DNA from: an uncultured Winogradskyella sp.
GTDB lineage: Bacteria; Bacteroidota; Bacteroidia; Flavobacteriales; Flavobacteriaceae
DNA: 64,000 nt
NCBI RefSeq assembly: GCF_947501905.1
Contig: NZ_CANMXL010000004.1
Location: 493,560-557,559 of the forward strand
Reading direction: 5' to 3'
Below the pieces are notes generated by a model that saw only the letters and a list, made by a program, of their open reading frames with translations, was not told the origin of the DNA and did no database searches. This document shows positions 60,092-64,000 of this stretch, piece after piece. Position 1 is the stretch's first letter. Each line of letters starts with the position of its first letter. A program made the position numbers and the translations under genes.

Positions 60092-63000
60092 ATGAAAAGA
60101 ATTACCCTCGCTATTCTATGGGCATTTTTTGCCTTAGCACAAACCGCCAACTCTCAAACGCATAAGCGTGTTAAAATTAATGCTAACAGTCATGAAGCTA
60201 TTCATAAACTAGCAGACTTAGGTATAGATTTAAGGTGTGGTGCTACACAAAGTAGTAATGCATTTACAATAGATATAGTAAACTCAGATTTAGCAGTTTT
60301 AAGAAACAATAACATTTCATATCAAATCTTAATTGATGATTTAAATCAGTTCTATAGAGATAATTCTAGTAAAGACTTACTTAAAGCTCAACAAGAGTTC
60401 CAAAGAGAGAGAACAAAAACCATGGCTTTTCATCAAAATTTAACTCAAAGATCTTCAGTAGCTCTTAACACTTCTGACAATTACTTACAATACATTGGTT
60501 CTGAGGAAGAGGACTGGAATGTACCACTTAATTATCCAGATGTAACATCTGTATTAGAAGTTCCTATGGGAGGCTCTTTAACAATATCACAAGTTCTCAC
60601 TGAACTTGATGAAATGAGGGCTTATTCTCAGAGCAAAGGATTAAATATTGTCTCAGTTAAACAGGATGCTTCTTCTTCAAATCAAAAAACTTGGGGTAAT
60701 CCTCTGACTACTATTCCTAATCCTCTTTACGATAATATGGTACCGGAAGACGCCTTGAGTAATCCACAAGACTATGTAGGTTTTGGTACTGTAGCACAAC
60801 GTTTTGATCCGCAAACCATTTATTATATAAGAATTACTGGTAACGAATCGTCTACCTCTGAAGGTACAAAACCTCAAATTCTTTACACATCTATGATTCA
60901 TTCACGAGAGTTGGGGTCTTTAATGGGTAATATTTACTTTATGTGGTACCTTATTGAGAATTATGACTGTAATCCAGCTGTAAAAGAATTAGTAGATAAT
61001 AATGAATTGTACTTCATTCCTGTCGTAAATCCAGACGGACTAAGGTGGAATGAACTCATAGAACCTAATGGGGGTGGATTACAGCGTAAAAATTTGAGAC
61101 CAAACACTAACTCATCATCTACGGATAACAGAGGTGTTGACTTAAATAGAAATTTTGCTTATTTCTGGGGAACTGCTGGTTCTGGATCATCTGGATCACC
61201 TACTAGTTCCGGATATAGAGGTCCTGCTGCATTTTCTGAGCCAGAAACACAAATTATAAAAGATTTTGTTGAATCTAGAAATTTTAAGACTGCTGTATGG
61301 CAACATACCTTTGCTAATTCAATTCCACATCCTTATGGTGGTAATCCTACAAATGTTTCTGGCAGAGAAGATGAAATGCAAAAGTGGCATGAAGATATGA
61401 CCAGATACAATAGATATGTTTCTGGTGCAACTATTTTCCCTCCTGCAAACGGAATTGCTGACGACTGGATGGTAGGTGGAAATTTAGATACAACTAACAA
61501 TACTATAGGAGCTACTGCAATGGGTGATGGTTCAACTCTATTAGGGATTTTAGCTACCACGCCAGAAAATGGTTCTAGTAGTGAAGCTAGTGTTAGTGGT
61601 TTTTGGCCTACACGAGCAAATATCATTCCCATAGCAAAACGCATGGTACGTATAAATTTAATGAATGCTTATTATGGTGGACGTTATGCAAAGTTTCATG
61701 ACTTAACACCTTCAAATATTTTAAGTGGACAACCTGCATCTAACCTAACAACTGATTTAACTTTTGGTATAGAACGCGTTGGGCAAACCGATGGAAATTT
61801 CACCTTAACAATCACGCCAATACAAAACATACAAAGTGTTGAACCTCCAATAGCTATTAACAGTTTAAATATATTAGAACAAACAGAAGTAACAAATGAA
61901 ATAGTTTTAACTTCAGGAATACAACCCAATGACCGCATTATATATAGAGTACAATTAACCAATAGCACAGGAGCTATATTTTATGATGCAACTTATGAGA
62001 AAGTATATCAACCTAATGTATTATTTCAAGATAATCCTGATAATGATCAATTAACAAATTGGACAACTTCTGGGACTTGGACAGCTGCAACAGCGGCTGG
62101 AGCAGCATATTCGGGCACTAGAGGTATCAAAGTTGGAGGAAACAACAATAATGCATATCCTAATAGTTCTACTAGAACTATCACTACTGCCAACACTTAT
62201 AATTTTAGTTCTAATCCCGATTACCTAATTCAGTTCTTTGCTAAATGGGATATAGAACGAAATTATGATTTTGTAGAAATACTTGCTTCTATAAATGGTG
62301 GCACCTATCAACCTTTAGAAGGTAAATACACAAAACCTGCTGCCACATTAGCTACAAATGACCACACAAATAATAGTGGTGCACCTCAAGATAGTAATAG
62401 TAGTGGGGTTATATATGATGGTGATTTATACGATAATTGGAAAATGGAAGAGATTGTTATCGATTCTCAAACTAATTCTTTCTTATTAGGTGCTTCTAAC
62501 GTTAGAATACGTTTTAGGTTTGTTAGTGATAATGATAATGTGCTAGAAAACTACTCTTCTACTCCAAGTGGTTTCTATTTTGATGATTTTAGAATTATTG
62601 GGTTAGATGTACCTTGTGATACAACTTTAGAACCAAATAATGTTGAAGTTAGCAATATAAGCTTTACAACCGCTGATGTATCTTGGACAAATATTTCTGG
62701 TGCATCTTACGATTTAAGATATAGAGAAATTGGAACTTCTACATGGACTGAAATCACTAACATCAGTGGTTTCACACAAGCTTTATCAGGTTTAAATAGT
62801 AATACAGAATACGAAGTACAAGTAGCTACAAGATGTAGCAGTTCTGTTTCAGCTTTTTCAGAATCTGTAAAGTTTATCACACCGAACCTATGTACTAATA
62901 CAATATCTCTTAGTTCAAATTATAGTGAAAGTTTTGAAACTGCTTTGTCAACTTTCACGGGAGACTGGACACAAAACACAGATGATGATTTAGATTGGAC

Positions 63001-64000
63001 AAATAACTCCGGTGGAACAGGATCTAATGGTACTGGTCCTAATGGAGCTAATGATGGTTCTCGCTATCTTTATACTGAAGCTTCAGCACCAGGGAATATA
63101 ACTCCAGTAAGGGATGCTATCTTAACCTCTCCGTGTTTTGATTTAACAGGACGAGTTAATAGTCAATTTACCTTTGATTATCATATGTTTGGAGCTGCAG
63201 CTACCTATGGAAGTTTATCAATAGAAGTCAGTGATAATGGCGCACCATTCATAGCTATTCCAACGGGAGATACTAGTCAAGGTAATCCTTTAAATGGTAC
63301 ACAACAAACAAGTAATGGAGAAGCTTGGAGAACACAGTCTGTAGATTTATCTGATTATGATGGTAAAATAATACGTTTACGATTTGTTGCCATTACTGGT
63401 GGCTCTTTTAGTAATGACACATCAATAGATAACTTAAACCTTACATCTAATGCTGCTCCATCTGGCCCTACAGTTATCACTCAAAACATATCAGTAAATC
63501 TTGATGCCGCTGGCAATGCAACGATTGCAGAAGATGCAGTTAATAATGGTAGTACAGGAACTGGAACATTGACTTTTGATACAGACATTACCTCATTTAC
63601 CTGTGCTAATATTGGAGCAAATACAGTAACATTAACAGTTACTGATGATAATGGATCTGATTCGGCTACAGCTACTGTAACTGTAGTTGATAATTTAGCA
63701 CCTGTTCCAGATGCGATGAGTCTTCCTGATGCTACTGGTGAATGTGCAGCAATTATTGGTAGCGTACCAACTGCTACAGATAATTGTGGTGGATCCATTA
63801 TAGGCACAACTTCAGATTTATTACTAAGTACTACACAAGGAACAACTACTGTAACTTGGACTTTTGATGATGGCAATGGAAATACTTCTACACAAACACA
63901 AAATATTGTGGTCGACGATACTTCGGCACCTAATACGCCTACACTTTCTGCGGTAACTGTGGATTGTAACGGCTCTCTATCAGCGCCAACTACTACAGAT
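60092..64000 (+). CDS. giant secreted M14-type zinc carboxypeptidase (3' end outside window)
   Basis: Open from ATG 60092 to the right edge (1303 codons). Signal peptide about residues 1-21. The peptidase domain has HSRE (H270, E273 as zinc ligands), PVVNPDGLRWNE, RGVDLNRNFAYFWG and a distal WQHTF His (405), the order of M14 metallocarboxypeptidases. Then a jelly-roll-like region, an FN3 domain (about 840-930, DVSWTNISGASYDLRYREIG), a MAM-like domain (about 931-1117, DLDWTNNSGGTGS, FTFDYHMFGAAA) and HYR-like repeats (from about 1123). The layout suggests a large surface or secreted T9SS substrate; its C-terminal sorting domain would lie beyond the window. Confidence 0.9.
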   Translation, partial: MKRITLAILWAFFALAQTANSQTHKRVKINANSHEAIHKLADLGIDLRCGATQSSNAFTIDIVNSDLAVLRNNNISYQILIDDLNQFYRDNSSKDLLKAQQEFQRERTKTMAFHQNLTQRSSVALNTSDNYLQYIGSEEEDWNVPLNYPDVTSVLEVPMGGSLTISQVLTELDEMRAYSQSKGLNIVSVKQDASSSNQKTWGNPLTTIPNPLYDNMVPEDALSNPQDYVGFGTVAQRFDPQTIYYIRITGNESSTSEGTKPQILYTSMIHSRELGSLMGNIYFMWYLIENYDCNPAVKELVDNNELYFIPVVNPDGLRWNELIEPNGGGLQRKNLRPNTNSSSTDNRGVDLNRNFAYFWGTAGSGSSGSPTSSGYRGPAAFSEPETQIIKDFVESRNFKTAVWQHTFANSIPHPYGGNPTNVSGREDEMQKWHEDMTRYNRYVSGATIFPPANGIADDWMVGGNLDTTNNTIGATAMGDGSTLLGILATTPENGSSSEASVSGFWPTRANIIPIAKRMVRINLMNAYYGGRYAKFHDLTPSNILSGQPASNLTTDLTFGIERVGQTDGNFTLTITPIQNIQSVEPPIAINSLNILEQTEVTNEIVLTSGIQPNDRIIYRVQLTNSTGAIFYDATYEKVYQPNVLFQDNPDNDQLTNWTTSGTWTAATAAGAAYSGTRGIKVGGNNNNAYPNSSTRTITTANTYNFSSNPDYLIQFFAKWDIERNYDFVEILASINGGTYQPLEGKYTKPAATLATNDHTNNSGAPQDSNSSGVIYDGDLYDNWKMEEIVIDSQTNSFLLGASNVRIRFRFVSDNDNVLENYSSTPSGFYFDDFRIIGLDVPCDTTLEPNNVEVSNISFTTADVSWTNISGASYDLRYREIGTSTWTEITNISGFTQALSGLNSNTEYEVQVATRCSSSVSAFSESVKFITPNLCTNTISLSSNYSESFETALSTFTGDWTQNTDDDLDWTNNSGGTGSNGTGPNGANDGSRYLYTEASAPGNITPVRDAILTSPCFDLTGRVNSQFTFDYHMFGAAATYGSLSIEVSDNGAPFIAIPTGDTSQGNPLNGTQQTSNGEAWRTQSVDLSDYDGKIIRLRFVAITGGSFSNDTSIDNLNLTSNAAPSGPTVITQNISVNLDAAGNATIAEDAVNNGSTGTGTLTFDTDITSFTCANIGANTVTLTVTDDNGSDSATATVTVVDNLAPVPDAMSLPDATGECAAIIGSVPTATDNCGGSIIGTTSDLLLSTTQGTTTVTWTFDDGNGNTSTQTQNIVVDDTSAPNTPTLSAVTVDCNGSLSAPTTTD

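Noticed and set aside
63481..63876. 131-residue frame on the minus strand
   Set aside because: It lies antisense within the long M14 peptidase frame and has a low-complexity Val/Ser composition produced by the HYR-like repeats.

Overview
The window comes from a marine-type member of the Flavobacteriaceae (Bacteroidota). The DNA is AT-rich, several genes carry the Bacteroidota -7 promoter element TAnnTTTG, and the gene content is typical of the family: a type IX secretion (T9SS) PorP/SprF protein beside a giant adhesin with a gliding-motility C-terminal domain, DUF2911, DUF4290, a Lacal_2735-like protein, and lipoproteins. A genus near Winogradskyella or Psychroserpens is possible, but the sequence alone does not fix it.

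Layout. 1-8.8 kb is ordinary chromosome: a UbiA prenyltransferase (cut by the left edge), Maf, a lipoprotein, membrane proteins, a secreted PIG-L deacetylase, and a sodium symporter preceded by a 36-residue membrane peptide. 8.9-11.1 kb is an arsenic operon (ArsR, DUF6428, an LMW-phosphatase-type arsenate reductase, an aquaporin) in which three proteins end in cysteine pairs. 11.1-25.0 kb is a photoreactivation/photo-oxidative stress island in two consecutive operons that share a promoter/operator design (GTTTAAyy-N12-rrTTAAAC placed 5 bp before the -7 element). It encodes four different photolyase/cryptochrome proteins, a DUF2256 zinc-finger peptide, FolE, a TIGR03643 protein, two SDRs, glutathione peroxidase, TspO, SRPBCC, a flavin reductase and an ABC1 kinase, under a TetR-family regulator.

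25.2-29.6 kb and 41.6-52.5 kb are the most unusual parts. They are arrays of one-way, mostly single-gene cassettes separated by imperfect palindromes built like integron attC sites. In nearly every cassette the GTT-starting bases just before the gene are the exact reverse complement of the AAC-ending bases just after the same gene, while the motif differs from cassette to cassette. That is the arrangement expected of integron cassettes, whose 5' end derives from their own attC site. The second array lies in a roughly 12.1-kb island at the 3' end of a tRNA-Met gene, flanked by a 27-bp near-repeat. It begins with a divergently transcribed tyrosine recombinase that is broken by two frameshifts and lacks the extra segment typical of IntI. 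One cassette is present twice, essentially identical.

31.4-40.5 kb is housekeeping sequence: DUF2306, murA (natural Cys-to-Asp form), DUF4290, DUF493, an NTPase, recQ, fmt, HU, YqgE, a class IV aminotransferase, a START-like protein and tRNA-Met. 52.7-64 kb carries the PorP/SprF plus 2039-residue adhesin operon on the minus strand and, divergently, a very large secreted M14-type metallocarboxypeptidase that runs off the right edge.
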